In this document: positions 29,724 through 41,366 of the stretch, one piece after another
Layout: the number at the start of each line of letters is the position of its first letter
Position numbering within the stretch: the first letter of the stretch is position 1
Assembly: GCA_022561875.1 (NCBI GenBank)
Contig: JADFQJ010000011.1
Span: 1 to 64,000 of the forward strand
Direction of reading: 5' to 3'
Length of the DNA: 64,000 nucleotides
Source of the DNA: Bacteroidota bacterium
GTDB taxonomy: Bacteria; Bacteroidota; Bacteroidia; Bacteroidales; VadinHA17
Program-made: the position numbers and the translations under genes
Notes under the pieces: model-generated
What the model was told of the DNA's origin: nothing
The model's input: the letters and a program-made list of their open reading frames with translations, nothing else
Database searches by the model: none

Positions 29724-30833
29724 ATGAGGTACCGCATAAATAATGCCAGTTTTTTATTACATCGATTTGTTGTTTCTCTTGTTTTTTCTATCGTTGTATT
29801 TCTGTTTAATCAGAATGCAGTATCTGGTCAGAATAACGACACAAATAAACCGTGGACCGTTGTTATTGACCCCGGTCATGGAGGGAAAGATCCCGGGTCG
29901 CTGGGCAGGATAAGCAAAGAAGCCGATATTGTATTGGGTATTGGATTAAAACTCGGAAACTACATAGAGCAAAATTTTCACGATGTAAATGTGATTTATA
30001 CACGGAAAACCAACAAGTTTGTCGAACTTCATAAAAGAGCTGATATTGCCAATAAGAATAGAGCAGATCTATTCATTTCGCTACATGCCGACTGGTTTAG
30101 CAATTCGCGGATCACGGGACCATCAACCTATGCAATGGGACTTCATAAAAACGAAGAGAACCTTGCTGTTGCACAAAAGGAAAACGCTGTTATTGTTCTG
30201 GAAGAAGACTATACAACCAAATATGAGGGCTATGATCCTGATTCTCCTGAATCTTACATTATATTTTCGTTAATGCAAAACACTTACCTTGATCAAAGTC
30301 TTGAATTTGCATCTTATGTTCAGGATCAGTTCAGAGAACGAGCCAAAAGACGTGACAGGGGTGTCCGTCAGGCAGGATTTCTTGTTCTGTCTCAAACAAC
30401 TATGCCCAGTGTCTTAATTGAAACAGGGTTTGTCTCCAACCCTAATGAGGAAAGGTATTTGGCCTCAAAGCAAGGTCAGGACTATATTGCCTCTGCCATT
30501 TACAGGGCTTTCAGAGAGTTTAAAAAAAATATCGAGGATAAAAGCAATTTTACCACCCTGCATCAACAAAACAGAATACGTTTTATGGTACAGGTCTCAG
30601 CTTCTCGTAAACGAATCTCAACTGATTCAGATTTCTTTAAAGGCTATAAAAACGTGCATGAGTTTAAGATTGATAAAATCTATAAATATGCATTTCTTGA
30701 TTCAGGAACATATAATGAAACTTTAGCTTTCAGAAAAAAAATACAAAAAGATTTTCCGGGCGCTTTCCTTATCGCATTAAAAAACGATACGATTATCCCT
30801 GTCCGGGAAGCCCTTAAGATTATTAACCGGTAA
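29724..30833 (+). CDS. N-acetylmuramoyl-L-alanine amidase
   Basis: WTVVIDPGHGGKDPGSLG, FISLHADW, PSVLIETGFVSNPNEERYL; C-terminal SPOR-like region. Confidence 0.94.
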   Translation: MRYRINNASFLLHRFVVSLVFSIVVFLFNQNAVSGQNNDTNKPWTVVIDPGHGGKDPGSLGRISKEADIVLGIGLKLGNYIEQNFHDVNVIYTRKTNKFVELHKRADIANKNRADLFISLHADWFSNSRITGPSTYAMGLHKNEENLAVAQKENAVIVLEEDYTTKYEGYDPDSPESYIIFSLMQNTYLDQSLEFASYVQDQFRERAKRRDRGVRQAGFLVLSQTTMPSVLIETGFVSNPNEERYLASKQGQDYIASAIYRAFREFKKNIEDKSNFTTLHQQNRIRFMVQVSASRKRISTDSDFFKGYKNVHEFKIDKIYKYAFLDSGTYNETLAFRKKIQKDFPGAFLIALKNDTIIPVREALKIINR

Positions 30834-30851
30834 ATTTATAATTTATTAAGA

Positions 30852-31844
30852 ATGAAAATATCACACGAAGTAAAAATCGGATTTGCAGTATTTGTTATCC
30901 TGATCATGTTTATCTGGACTTATAATTTCCTGAAAGGTCGCGACATTCTGAGTTCAACTGTTTATTATTATGTAATATATGATGAAATAAATGGTCTTGA
31001 AGAATCATCCCCGGTAACTTTAAATGGCTACAAAATAGGAGCAGTTAGTCGTATTGGATTTGTGCCAGGTAAGAAAGGCGAACTGGAAGTAAAGATAATC
31101 ATTGAGGAACTGGTTAATTTACCCTCGACTACTATAGCTGAAATTTATAACTTAGATCTACTGGGCACAAAAGCGATCAGGTTAATAACCGGTGATGGGA
31201 AAGATTTTATCACGAAAGGAGATACTCTTCAGGGGCAGGTTGAAACAGCTTTGCAGGACCAGATAGGAAATCAGCTTTATCCGCTTAAAGAAAAAGCCGA
31301 AAACCTTATGGTTTCACTTGATTCAGTGCTTGGCATCATTCAATATACTTTTAATAGTGACTTTAGTAATGATCTGAGTGAGAGTATCAGACATATTAAT
31401 AACATACTGAGCGACCTGGATACCATGGTCGTAAAAAAAGATGGTTCTCTGACAAGCACTATGTCTCATATTGAATCCATTACACGAAACCTTGAAAAGA
31501 ACAATGAAGCGCTTACCAGGACACTTGAAAACTTTGCATCAATAAGTGATTCAATAGCCAAGTCAAATATCCGTTCATCTATTAACTACCTTGATCAATC
31601 ACTTGAAAATTTCAATTCAATTCTTTCCAAAATAAATAATGGTACGGGCACTGCAGGCATGCTCGTTAACAATGACTCATTATATAAGCAGCTGGTTGAA
31701 ACAATAGAAAGCCTGAATTTCCTGTTAAAGGACATGCAAATGAACCCAAAAAGATACGTACATTTCTCTTTACTTAATCTTGGCCGGACAATTGTTGTTA
31801 ATGAAAATCCTGATAAAAAAAAGTCTGAGTCAGTTGATAATTAA
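30852..31844 (+). CDS. MlaD/MCE family protein
   Basis: N-terminal TM and MCE domain: VYYYVIYDEINGLEESSPVTLNGYKIGAVSRI...LDLLGTKAIRLI. Confidence 0.92.
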   Translation: MKISHEVKIGFAVFVILIMFIWTYNFLKGRDILSSTVYYYVIYDEINGLEESSPVTLNGYKIGAVSRIGFVPGKKGELEVKIIIEELVNLPSTTIAEIYNLDLLGTKAIRLITGDGKDFITKGDTLQGQVETALQDQIGNQLYPLKEKAENLMVSLDSVLGIIQYTFNSDFSNDLSESIRHINNILSDLDTMVVKKDGSLTSTMSHIESITRNLEKNNEALTRTLENFASISDSIAKSNIRSSINYLDQSLENFNSILSKINNGTGTAGMLVNNDSLYKQLVETIESLNFLLKDMQMNPKRYVHFSLLNLGRTIVVNENPDKKKSESVDN

Positions 31845-32263
31845 ACTTGAGATCAATAAAAAAATTTCAGACTTCAAAAATATCTGATTTATCTATCTGA
31901 ATCCATTTTGGGGATTTTCCGCTTATTTAGAAAGAATAAAGATTCATTTTTTTGACAAAACAGGTGAAACCTTTGACAAGATTTACTGTTAATTGTCTAA
32001 CAGGATAATGAAATCTTTAGTTAATATACAATAAACAATTATATGTCAAAAACTTAAGCGCCTGATTACTTAATACGCTGTTTTTTAGTGATTTGGCATT
32101 TTTTTATTTTTTTTTTCAACACAATCACCTGATAATAATAACAATATGTTTTTTATATGAGAATCAAGTAAAATTTAATTTTTTTTTTACCATTTTTTTA
32201 ACAAATTTAGTGTTTGCAAATCATGAATAAAATTTACTCATAAACATAACTTTATTCCCATTC

Positions 32264-33694
32264 ATGAATAACTCTTATCAGGACGTCTGGAAAAATTGTT
32301 TGAAAATAATCAAAGACAACGTACCATCAATAAGTTACCGAACCTGGTTTGAACCTATAGTTCCCATAAAGGTTAATAGTAATATCCTTACTATACAGGT
32401 GCCAAGTCCGTTTTTCTATGAATACCTGGAAGAACAGTATATCGATATTCTGAGAAAAACCCTCAGGAAGGAATTGGGTCCCGATGCAAAGTTGGAATAT
32501 AATGTCATTATAGAAAATTCACAGTTTGACCAATCTAAACCTTATACTGTTAAATTTCCTACTAAGAACAAAATTGATTTAAAAAACCGGCCCTTCACAT
32601 TGCCATTAGAGGCTGAAAGTAATTCAATAAAAAATCCATTTATAATTCCCGGTATCAGGAAGATTCATGTAGATCCCATGTTAAATCATGATTATACATT
32701 TCAAAATTTTATTGAAGGTAATTGCAACCGGCTGGCTCGTTCTGCAGGATTTGCAGTTTCAAACAAACCGGGTGGAACAGCTTTTAATCCCCTGTTGATT
32801 TATGGTAATTCGGGACTGGGAAAAACCCATCTCGCTCAAGCAATTGGAATCTTAGTTAAGGAAAAGTTCCCTGAGAAAATAGTTTTGTACGTCAACGCTA
32901 ACAAATTTCAGACTCAGTATGTTGAATCTGTAAGAAACAACAACTTGAATGATTTCCTCCATTTCTACCAGATGATCGATCTGCTCATTCTGGATGACGT
33001 TCATGAGTTCGCAGGTAAGACAAAAACACAGGATACATTTTTTCATATTTTTAATCATTTACACCAGAGTGGTAAACAACTGATACTTACTTCAGACAAA
33101 CCACCGGTTGAGCTCCAGGGACTGGAACAAAGATTGTTATCGAGATTCAAATGGGGACTTTCCGCCGATCTTCAGTCACCCGACTTTGAAACACGAATAG
33201 CAATCCTTAATAAGAAAGCATATAACGATGGGATTGAACTTGATGGTGAAGTACTGGAATACGTTGCTACACATATAACAAATAATGTTCGCGAGCTCGA
33301 GGGGGCGCTCATTTCGTTATTGGCACAATCAACCCTGAACAGGAAGGAGATTACTTTAGATCTCGCCAGAGAGATGATTGATAAACTGATAAAGAATTCA
33401 CATCGGGAGATCTCAATTGATTATATACAGAAGATTGTTTGCGACTATTATAATATTCCCCTTAACCTGATACAAAGTAAAACCAGGAAAAGAGAAATTG
33501 TGCAGGCCCGCCAGGTAGCTATGTTCTTCTCAAAAAGTCTTACAAAATCTTCTCTTGCAACTATCGGATCTCAAATTGGAAAAAAAGATCATGCCACTGT
33601 ACTGCATGCCTGCAAAACAGTTAATAACCTTATTGATACTGATAAGCAATTCAGATTACAAATACAGGATATTGAGAAAAAATTAAGTTTCTGA
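32264..33694 (+). CDS. dnaA: Chromosomal replication initiator protein DnaA
   Basis: NPLLIYGNSGLGKTHLAQAIG, LLILDDVHEFAGK, C-terminal GSQIGKKDHATVLHACKTV. Confidence 0.97.
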   Translation: MNNSYQDVWKNCLKIIKDNVPSISYRTWFEPIVPIKVNSNILTIQVPSPFFYEYLEEQYIDILRKTLRKELGPDAKLEYNVIIENSQFDQSKPYTVKFPTKNKIDLKNRPFTLPLEAESNSIKNPFIIPGIRKIHVDPMLNHDYTFQNFIEGNCNRLARSAGFAVSNKPGGTAFNPLLIYGNSGLGKTHLAQAIGILVKEKFPEKIVLYVNANKFQTQYVESVRNNNLNDFLHFYQMIDLLILDDVHEFAGKTKTQDTFFHIFNHLHQSGKQLILTSDKPPVELQGLEQRLLSRFKWGLSADLQSPDFETRIAILNKKAYNDGIELDGEVLEYVATHITNNVRELEGALISLLAQSTLNRKEITLDLAREMIDKLIKNSHREISIDYIQKIVCDYYNIPLNLIQSKTRKREIVQARQVAMFFSKSLTKSSLATIGSQIGKKDHATVLHACKTVNNLIDTDKQFRLQIQDIEKKLSF

Positions 33695-33698
33695 CTTT

Positions 33699-35687
33699 TT
33701 ACTTTTTCTTATGCTTATAACCCCTCGATTTAGCTGCTTCTTCAAGTCTTTTCTGCCATTTTGATTTCTGAGCAGGTTTCTTCTTATTCTCAGCCAGTTT
33801 TTTTAATATTGCTTCTTCATCTACAAATCTTTTTGTGATTAAATTCTGCCCAAAAGTTATCAGGTTAGCCAGAAAATAATAATAAGTCAATCCGGCTGAG
33901 AAATTATTCAGAATAACCATAAACATAACAGGCATAATATACATCATTCCTTTCATTCCAGGCATTTGTGTTGATCCTGAAGCAGGAGTGTTGATTTTCA
34001 TTGTTATGATAGTTGAAACAGTCATCAACAGGGTAAAAAGACTTACATGATCCCCATACATTGGTATTTCAAAGGGGAGGTTTAAAATCGAGTCGTAAGT
34101 TGAAAGATCATGTGCCCACAAGAACCCTTCCTGGCGTAATTCAATAGATGAAGGGAAAAACCGGAACATAGCAAAAAGAACAGGCATCTGCAACAACATA
34201 GGCAGGCAACCACCCATAGGACTAACGCCTGCCCTTTTATAAAGAGCCATTACAGCCTGTTGTTTCTTCATAGCATCTTCTTTCTTCGGGAACTTTGCGT
34301 TAACCTCGTCAACCTGCGGCTTAAGCACCCGCATTTTAGCCTGCGACATATAGGATTTATAAGTAAAAGGGAAAAGAACCGTCTTGATAATTAAGGTCAA
34401 AATGAGAATAATGATACCATAATTACCGATAAAGTTATTCAGCCAGTTGAAAATGGTAATAATTACATACTGGTTGATAAAACGGATAATACTTTTACCA
34501 AGGTCAACCAGTTCTTCCAGACCAATTCCATGTTTTTTCAATGTCTGGAAGTGGTTAGGACCAAAGTAAAATCTCAGCTTAATCTTTTCCTCCGTTTTGC
34601 CTTCATAGGGAATACCAAGCTCTGTACGCATATTCCTGAGGAATTTACCGGATGTGAGCTTTTGGGAACGTACATAACCATTTGTAAAAAAGTCATCAGC
34701 AATCAGAACTGATGAAAAGAACTGATCTTTAAAAGCAATCCATTTGACCTTTGTGGCAATACTCTCTTCTTCTGTATCCTTATTAGACCGTATTCTGAAA
34801 CCATCAACTTCACCTTCGAAGAACTTATATCTTATTGTGGTATAATTATCTTCATTCTGCCTGCCTTTTTCCTGCTGGGGCATATATATCTCCCAGTTCA
34901 GATCAAGACTATTCATATTACCGGCTATAATATTGTCCATTCCATACAGGGTGATATCAAAATCAACCATATAGCTCTCAGGTTCAAGAGTATACAAAAA
35001 CTCAATATATCTGTTGTCAGCCACTTCCAAGCGTAAAGGAACTGATTGAGTTGAATTTGAGGCATTGAAACTGACTTTATCTTTAATTGGTTTAAAATAC
35101 AGATTATTAGTTTCAATTGGTTTATTATCAACTGTAAAGAATCTGAGACCAAATTCGGTTGAATCGCCGTCAAAAAGCATTAATGGTAATGAATCGTGTG
35201 TTTGATAATTTTTTAATTCGGCAGAATATACACGACCTCCCAAAGTCGACAGAATTATTTTTATCCTGTCATTTTCAAGAGTAATAAAACTTTTCTCACC
35301 TAACGCAACTGACGAAAACGCTCCATACTTATTTCTTGCTTCCTCTTTTGTATAGAAATCTTTCGCTACTACCGATTCCACAACCTGCATTTCAGTTTCT
35401 TCAGGTTTGGTTTCATATGTCCAGGAAGAATCTAAATTTGCTGCTTCAGGGATTATTATGGTATTAATTCTATCGATCCTTTCAAGAGCATATTCCTGAT
35501 TTACCCTGTAAGAAAGAGCTTTACGATAAGATATCCTTGCAGCCTCATAATTCTTAACCTGGAACAAGGAATCTGCCGTTATTATTTCATCTTCATAAGC
35601 TTTCTTTGTCTTTCGCGAATTAAACATGCTAAAAATGATAAAGATTGCTGCTATGAGGATTATTCCGATTATTGTATTTTTATCCAT
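33699..35687 (-). CDS. yidC: Membrane protein insertase YidC
   Basis: [78 protein letters not shown]. Confidence 0.96.
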   Translation of the reverse strand: MDKNTIIGIILIAAIFIIFSMFNSRKTKKAYEDEIITADSLFQVKNYEAARISYRKALSYRVNQEYALERIDRINTIIIPEAANLDSSWTYETKPEETEMQVVESVVAKDFYTKEEARNKYGAFSSVALGEKSFITLENDRIKIILSTLGGRVYSAELKNYQTHDSLPLMLFDGDSTEFGLRFFTVDNKPIETNNLYFKPIKDKVSFNASNSTQSVPLRLEVADNRYIEFLYTLEPESYMVDFDITLYGMDNIIAGNMNSLDLNWEIYMPQQEKGRQNEDNYTTIRYKFFEGEVDGFRIRSNKDTEEESIATKVKWIAFKDQFFSSVLIADDFFTNGYVRSQKLTSGKFLRNMRTELGIPYEGKTEEKIKLRFYFGPNHFQTLKKHGIGLEELVDLGKSIIRFINQYVIITIFNWLNNFIGNYGIIILILTLIIKTVLFPFTYKSYMSQAKMRVLKPQVDEVNAKFPKKEDAMKKQQAVMALYKRAGVSPMGGCLPMLLQMPVLFAMFRFFPSSIELRQEGFLWAHDLSTYDSILNLPFEIPMYGDHVSLFTLLMTVSTIITMKINTPASGSTQMPGMKGMMYIMPVMFMVILNNFSAGLTYYYFLANLITFGQNLITKRFVDEEAILKKLAENKKKPAQKSKWQKRLEEAAKSRGYKHKKK

Positions 35688-37329
35688 TTTTACTTATTGG
35701 TTTTATTTTCTTTTCTTCAAGTGTATGAAATAAAACAGCCGCTTTGATAAAATCCACAAAAAGCGGATTTGGTTTGATTACAGTCGAGCTGTATTCAGGA
35801 TGGAACTGAACCCCGACAAACCAAATGTGTTTCGGTATCTCTATTATTTCGACAAGTTCTGAACCGGGATTGATCCCTACTCCTTTCATACCAGCATTTT
35901 CAAAATCTTTAAGGTATTTATTATTAAATTCGTACCTGTGACGATGACGCTCTGAAATGATTTTCTTTCTATATGCCTTATACGGAACAGAATCTTTATC
36001 AAGCACACAAGAATATGCACCAAGACGCATGGTCCCACCCTTTTGGTTTACTTTCTTCTGTTCCTCCATCAAATCAATAACCGGGAATTTTGTTTCAGTA
36101 TCCATTTCAGTAGAGTTTGCTCCTTCGAATCCTAACTTATTCCTGGCAAACTCTATTACAGCACATTGCATACCAAGACATATACCAAGAAAAGGAACGT
36201 TGCTTTCCCTGGCAAACCGGGCAGCAAGTATTTTCCCATCGATACCACGACGTCCGAAACCGGGGGCAACCAGGATCCCGTCAAATGCAGAGAGTTTCCT
36301 TTTATAATTCCTTACGTGAAGTGTTTCGGATTGGATAAAATCCACATTTACCTGACAGTTATTACTGGCGCCAGCATGTATGAACGATTCGGATATTGAT
36401 TTATATGCGTCCGGCAGCTCAACATATTTACCCACCAGGGCAATTTTTATGTGATGCCTGGGGTTATTAAGTTTATTAAGAAAAGTCTTCCATTTTCTAA
36501 GTCCGGGTTCCTTATTCAGAACAAGGTCAAGTTTCTTTAATACAATAATATCCAGTTTCTCATGAAGCATGAGAATTGGAACCATATAGATTGTAGAAAC
36601 ATCTATCGATTCAATAACAGAATTCCGGTCAACATTGCAAAACAGGGCTACTTTATTCCTTATATCATCCGAAAGTTTTCTATCGGTTCGCAATATCAGA
36701 ATATCAGGTTGTATACCTGTTTCTAATAATACCTTAACCGAATGTTGTGTTGGTTTTGTTTTAAGTTCTCCCGAGGCAGCAAGGTACGGAACCAGAGTCA
36801 GGTGAATTACTAAGCTGTTTGACTGTCCCAATTCCCATTTCATCTGTCTTACAGATTCGATATAGGGAAGAGACTCGATGTCTCCAACAGTACCCCCTAT
36901 CTCAGTTATCACAACATCATATCTCTTCTTTTTAGCAACTTTTTTGATCCTGTACTTGATCTCATCAGTAATATGTGGAATAACTTGTACTGTCTTACCC
37001 AGGTATTCGCCTTTGCGTTCCTTTTCGATAACCGCCTGGTAAACCATTCCGGTAGTTACGTTATTATCCTGTGAAGTTGGTTTGTTAAGGAATCGTTCGT
37101 AGTGTCCCAGGTCAAGATCTGTCTCTGCACCATCCTCAGTCACATAGCATTCCCCATGTTCGTATGGGTTCAGGGTACCCGGATCGACATTAATATAAGG
37201 ATCGAGCTTCTGAATAGTGACGGAATATCCACGAGCCTGCAATAATTTTGCAAGGGATGATGAGATAATTCCTTTTCCAAGTGAAGAAGTAACCCCACCT
37301 GTCACAAAAATATATTTAGTAGAAGACAA
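35680..37329 (-). CDS. pyrG: CTP synthase
   Basis: [88 protein letters not shown]. Confidence 0.98.
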   Translation of the reverse strand: MSSTKYIFVTGGVTSSLGKGIISSSLAKLLQARGYSVTIQKLDPYINVDPGTLNPYEHGECYVTEDGAETDLDLGHYERFLNKPTSQDNNVTTGMVYQAVIEKERKGEYLGKTVQVIPHITDEIKYRIKKVAKKKRYDVVITEIGGTVGDIESLPYIESVRQMKWELGQSNSLVIHLTLVPYLAASGELKTKPTQHSVKVLLETGIQPDILILRTDRKLSDDIRNKVALFCNVDRNSVIESIDVSTIYMVPILMLHEKLDIIVLKKLDLVLNKEPGLRKWKTFLNKLNNPRHHIKIALVGKYVELPDAYKSISESFIHAGASNNCQVNVDFIQSETLHVRNYKRKLSAFDGILVAPGFGRRGIDGKILAARFARESNVPFLGICLGMQCAVIEFARNKLGFEGANSTEMDTETKFPVIDLMEEQKKVNQKGGTMRLGAYSCVLDKDSVPYKAYRKKIISERHRHRYEFNNKYLKDFENAGMKGVGINPGSELVEIIEIPKHIWFVGVQFHPEYSSTVIKPNPLFVDFIKAAVLFHTLEEKKIKPISKNG

Positions 37330-37376
37330 ACTATTATTTTATTAAAGGGTTTAATATAAAAATACTCTGATTAACA

Positions 37377-39356
37377 CTATTCTTCAAGATCTGACTGATC
37401 AATCATTTTTATCTTTTCTTCCATGAGTCTGATATTCTCCCTTGATTTATCAATTTTTTCATCAATTTCCCTGATAAAAGATTCAGCATTCGCTGACTTT
37501 GCAAAAAAGCCCTTGTTGTTCTCCCAGAGAACAATATCACTCTCTATCTTTTTAATCCTATTATAAAATTTTTCCCTGTCGATTTCCGCCTTTAAACTTC
37601 CCTTTGGACTTTCCCGTAATTGCTCCAGCTTATTCTTATATTTAAGTTTGTTCTTTCCAAACTCATCAATATTCAATTTATCAAACTGTTTATTAATTGC
37701 ACTCCTGTACCGATTAAAGAGTTTATCCTTTTGCTTAAACGGTACAAATCCAATTTCGTTCCAACGATGCTGAAAATCTTGTATTTTATCGAAACTTTCT
37801 TCTGCGTCTTCAACAGGTTCGTGTTTCTCAATTTCTTCGATCAGTTCTTTTTTTAGCCTATAATTATCTTTGAATATATCATCCCTGTTGGAATAGTACT
37901 CTGATTTCCTTTTAAAAAATTTATCGCAGGCTGCTCTGAAACGTTTCCAAACCTTCTCTGAACTTTTCCTGGGAACAGGACCTGCTTCTTTCCACTTTTT
38001 CTGCAGTTTGATCAATGCATCTGTGGTTTTTTTCCAGTCTTCACTATCCTGCAACGATTCTGCCCGAATACACAAATCTGTTTTTATTTTCAGATTATTA
38101 TTCTGAACATCTTTATGTTCAGTATAATAGTCCCTTTTTGCCTGGAAAAAAGCATCACAAGCTTCCCTGAACCTATTGTAGATTTTATTATTATGTTTAC
38201 GCGGAGCAAAACCAATTAAACGCCAGGCTTTTTGAAGTTTCTTAATTTCATCGGCTTTCTTTTCCCAATTCCCGGGAGATTCCATATTACACTGCTTGTT
38301 AATCTGTTCCACCTTTTCACACAGCTCGGTTTTCTTCTCGAGATTATTTTTTTGCTGGTCTTTCAGATCCTGGTAATATTGGTGGTGTCTTTTATTGATT
38401 TTTGCTGTAGCATCTTTGAATCTTTCCCAAATTTCAGCCTTAATTTCATGGGGAACAGGACCTATTTCTCTCCACTGATCATGATATTTTTGAAGGGTTT
38501 TGTAGGTATCAATAACATTAGACCCTGACAATATTTTTTCCGCTGTTTCACAAAGCTTAATCTTTGATTCCTGATTTTTTTTCAGGTCAAGATCACGAAG
38601 TTCCTTATTAATTTTCAAATAGCCATAAAACTTCTCAACATGATGGTGATAAGTTTCCCAAAGATCTTTGACATTCTGCTGCGGAATTATCCCAACCCCT
38701 CTCCAACGAGCCTGAAGATCACGGAATTCCTGAAAAGTTTTATGTAGTGATTCTTCACGGTTAATAAGGTCCTTTATTTCATTAATTATTTCATATTTCT
38801 TTTTCAGGTTTTCCTGCTTATTAACCTCTATGGTTTTATTATACTCAGATTTATTCTTTTTGAATTGGTTCAGAAGCTCTTTCAGATTTAGTTCAAGTGG
38901 ATCATCCACAGGTTTAAAGTCTTTCAATTCACCACCCTCATCGAGAAAATGCTTTTTCTTCAGCTCAAATTCATTCCTGTGCTTCTTGTAAAAGTTAATT
39001 TTTATCCGGTCGATATCACCTTTAATCTCATTTACAGGTCTCTCTTCAATCAGAAGCGACAGTCTGCTAATCAACTGCTCCTTTTCAAAAGTGGAATAAT
39101 CAACCGGCATAACCTTTATTTCATCAACATCATCTTTCTTTTTATCCTCTGTTTCAGCCCTTTCCAAAGCTATTCCTGTTGCTTTCTCTTTAGAAGAGCT
39201 GTCAGATTCAGATTCAGGGTTTTCTCTTGTTTGAGTATCCTCCACCTTAATAGAGTTTTCTTCCTGCTTTAATGTATTTTCAGGGTTATTATTTTCTTCC
39301 CCGAATTGTTCCTCCCGAACAGCGCGTTTTTCTTCGTTGTCCATCACAATACACAT
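37377..39356 (-). CDS. DUF349 repeat protein
   Basis: 659 aa with repeated W(R/K)xxGxxP...(W/N)xRF(R)xAxDxF motifs. Confidence 0.88.
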   Translation of the reverse strand: MCIVMDNEEKRAVREEQFGEENNNPENTLKQEENSIKVEDTQTRENPESESDSSSKEKATGIALERAETEDKKKDDVDEIKVMPVDYSTFEKEQLISRLSLLIEERPVNEIKGDIDRIKINFYKKHRNEFELKKKHFLDEGGELKDFKPVDDPLELNLKELLNQFKKNKSEYNKTIEVNKQENLKKKYEIINEIKDLINREESLHKTFQEFRDLQARWRGVGIIPQQNVKDLWETYHHHVEKFYGYLKINKELRDLDLKKNQESKIKLCETAEKILSGSNVIDTYKTLQKYHDQWREIGPVPHEIKAEIWERFKDATAKINKRHHQYYQDLKDQQKNNLEKKTELCEKVEQINKQCNMESPGNWEKKADEIKKLQKAWRLIGFAPRKHNNKIYNRFREACDAFFQAKRDYYTEHKDVQNNNLKIKTDLCIRAESLQDSEDWKKTTDALIKLQKKWKEAGPVPRKSSEKVWKRFRAACDKFFKRKSEYYSNRDDIFKDNYRLKKELIEEIEKHEPVEDAEESFDKIQDFQHRWNEIGFVPFKQKDKLFNRYRSAINKQFDKLNIDEFGKNKLKYKNKLEQLRESPKGSLKAEIDREKFYNRIKKIESDIVLWENNKGFFAKSANAESFIREIDEKIDKSRENIRLMEEKIKMIDQSDLEE

Positions 39357-39486
39357 TTTAATAAAATCTTTTACTATTCATCAAACCGGACATTAACAAA
39401 ACAATTAATTCAAAGCTACGAAATTATATAATTCACCTTGAATACTCAAAGTTTTTCCTTTTATTTTGAAAGATAGCGCGTTTACA

Positions 39487-39520
39487 TAAAAAAACCACTT
39501 ACCGAAAAAGGGTAAGTGGT
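39487..39520 (-). terminator. Intrinsic terminator downstream of the Hsp20 gene
   Basis: ACCACTTACC-CTTTTTC-GGTAAGTGGT then T-run when read on the minus strand. Confidence 0.8.
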
Positions 39521-39546
39521 AATGTTAATAAATCTGTGCGAGAGAT

Positions 39547-39993
39547 TTATGAAATTCTGATCTCATGTATTTGTTCAACCTTTGACTTCTGTTTCTTTGC
39601 CAATTCAAGAATAAGAATCCCATTTTGATATTTTGCTTTCACCTTACTATCATCAACACTCTCGGGGATGATAAAAGTCCGCGTAAATTCATTATACCGG
39701 AACTCTCTGCGGGAATACGCGTGATTTTCATTCTCTTTCTTTTCAGAACTCTTATGGTGTATTTTCAATATATTTTTATCAATTTCCACCTTGATATCCG
39801 TTTTCTCAAGTCCGGGTACAGCCAGTTCAATCTGATATTTGTTCTCATCTTCAAAAATATTAGCCTCCGGAATAGCTTTGTAATCATCACAATAACCTTC
39901 GTTTCCGAAAAAATTATCAACCAGGTCTGAGAAAGAAAAAAAGTTTTTTGCAACTGCCTGATTGTTCCAATCATTAAATTTTACCAGTGTCAT
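39547..39993 (-). CDS. Small heat shock protein, Hsp20/alpha-crystallin family
   Basis: PEANIFEDENKYQIELAVPGLEKTDIKVEIDKNILKIHHKS...FTRTFIIPESVDDSKVKAKYQNGILILELAKK. Confidence 0.96.
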   Translation of the reverse strand: MTLVKFNDWNNQAVAKNFFSFSDLVDNFFGNEGYCDDYKAIPEANIFEDENKYQIELAVPGLEKTDIKVEIDKNILKIHHKSSEKKENENHAYSRREFRYNEFTRTFIIPESVDDSKVKAKYQNGILILELAKKQKSKVEQIHEIRIS

Positions 39994-40336
39994 TTTATTA
40001 AGTTTTTAGTTTGTAATTATTGTTTAAAATTCGACTCATTAATCAACATCTACAAAACCAATGCCGTTTGGTTTTCCAGGACAATTTAACCTTTATTAAT
40101 ATAATTATATGTCATATTGGCAGTTTCTTTTAAATATATATGCCATAATGACACCTATAAAGAACATAGCTTTGCAAAGCAATTAGAAAGGTTAAAACTA
40201 TTCAAATGAAACTGTTACTGAATAAGAATGATTTAACTTATTATTAATCAACAAATAATTTTAAAAATCCGACACGTTTAGTTTACTTGTTGCGACAGAT
40301 GTGAGAAGTTTGTACTTTTGTTAATAAAAGGAACAG

Positions 40337-41020
40337 ATGCGCATAGATATTATCACAGCCATACCCAAACTTTTAGAAAGCCCGCTGGGACATTCAATTA
40401 TTCAAAGGGCCCGGGAAAAACGGCTGGTTGAGATTCATATTCATAATCTGCGGGATTATGCTACCAACAGATATAAAAGCATAGATGATTATCCTTTCGG
40501 TGGTGGTGCGGGCATGGTAATGTCTGTCGAACCTATTTTCAAGGTTATCGGTAAGCTAACCGGCGAAAGAAAATACGATGAGATCATATATACTACACCT
40601 GATTCTGAACGGTTTACACAAAAAATAGCCAATAACCTCTCCCTCATGATGAACATAATAATCCTTACAGGACATTACAAGGGTGTTGACCAAAGGGTTC
40701 GTGATCATCTGATTACTATGGAGCTTTCAATTGGAGACTATGTATTGTCCGGGGGGGAACTTGCCGGCGCTGTTATCACTGATGCCATAGTCAGGCTGCT
40801 TCCCGGTGTTCTTTCGGATGAAACGTCTGCCCTGACCGATTCATTTCAGGATAACCTGCTTGCTCCACCTGTTTATACCCGCCCAGCAAACTTCAAAGGA
40901 TGGAAAGTTCCGGAGGTTCTATTATCAGGTCATGCTGAAAAAATTGAAAAGTGGAGATTGGAACAATCATGGGACCGTACAAAGAAAATAAGACCGGACC
41001 TTTTGAAGGATGAAGAATGA
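40337..41020 (+). CDS. trmD: tRNA (guanine-N1)-methyltransferase TrmD
   Basis: [61 protein letters not shown]. Confidence 0.97.
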   Translation: MRIDIITAIPKLLESPLGHSIIQRAREKRLVEIHIHNLRDYATNRYKSIDDYPFGGGAGMVMSVEPIFKVIGKLTGERKYDEIIYTTPDSERFTQKIANNLSLMMNIIILTGHYKGVDQRVRDHLITMELSIGDYVLSGGELAGAVITDAIVRLLPGVLSDETSALTDSFQDNLLAPPVYTRPANFKGWKVPEVLLSGHAEKIEKWRLEQSWDRTKKIRPDLLKDEE

Positions 41021-41036
41021 AGGATGCTGGTTACTG
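41005..41036. repeat. Heptamer array overlapping the trmD 3' end (GAAGGAT GAAGAAT GAAGGAT GCTGGTT ...)
   Basis: Direct reading in 7-bp register. Confidence 0.6.
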
Positions 41037-41037
41037 G

Positions 41038-41155
41038 CTTGCCACGTTTACCCCATGAAATTCTTTTTATTTCATCGGGGTGAAATGCGACGTTTACCCT
41101 GTGAAATTTGAGGTACGAAAATATTTCACCAGGGAAGGAGCATATTTCACTGTGG
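41038..41155 (+). repeat. REP-like hairpin-rich dispersed element, long form
   Basis: CTTGCCACG...TGTGG shared with 63150-63233; hairpins CCCCATGAAAT/ATTTCATCGGGG and CCCTGTGAAAT/ATTTCACCAGGG; flanked by GTTACTG on both sides. Confidence 0.8.
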
Positions 41156-41240
41156 TTACTGACTTTCTCCTTCCAACTCTGGCAGGTCTGTTGTTATGGT
41201 ATCTCTTGACTTTTGAATGTGTTGCAGTGATGCAGTGTGA

Positions 41241-41268
41241 AGAGCAGAGAGCAAAGAGCGAAGAACGT
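41241..41268. repeat. Heptamer array AGAGCAG AGAGCAA AGAGCGA AGAACGT
   Basis: Direct reading in 7-bp register. Confidence 0.75.
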
Positions 41269-41304
41269 GGAGGCAGTGTTAAAAAATGTTAAAATACTTA
41301 ATTA

Positions 41305-41336
41305 TTTGCTTAAATAAGCAATATATTGTATATTTG
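41305..41336 (+). promoter_or_regulatory. Bacteroidota-type promoter TTTG-N20-TATATTTG with overlapping palindrome TTGCTTA-AA-TAAGCAA (41306-41321)
   Basis: Matches the TTTG / TAnnTTTG layout known from Bacteroides; lies upstream of the ArsR-type regulator of the mer operon. Confidence 0.6.
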
Positions 41337-41366
41337 CATATTTATTAATTATCAAAACATAATAAA

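Noticed and set aside
31845-32263. AT-rich 420-bp region upstream of dnaA as a possible oriC
   Set aside because: No convincing TTATCCACA-type DnaA boxes seen on either strand; AT-richness alone is insufficient. GC-skew of the full replicon would be needed.
41080-41292. 70-aa ORF on the plus strand
   Set aside because: Spans the REP-like element and heptamer array; composition-driven, not protein-like.
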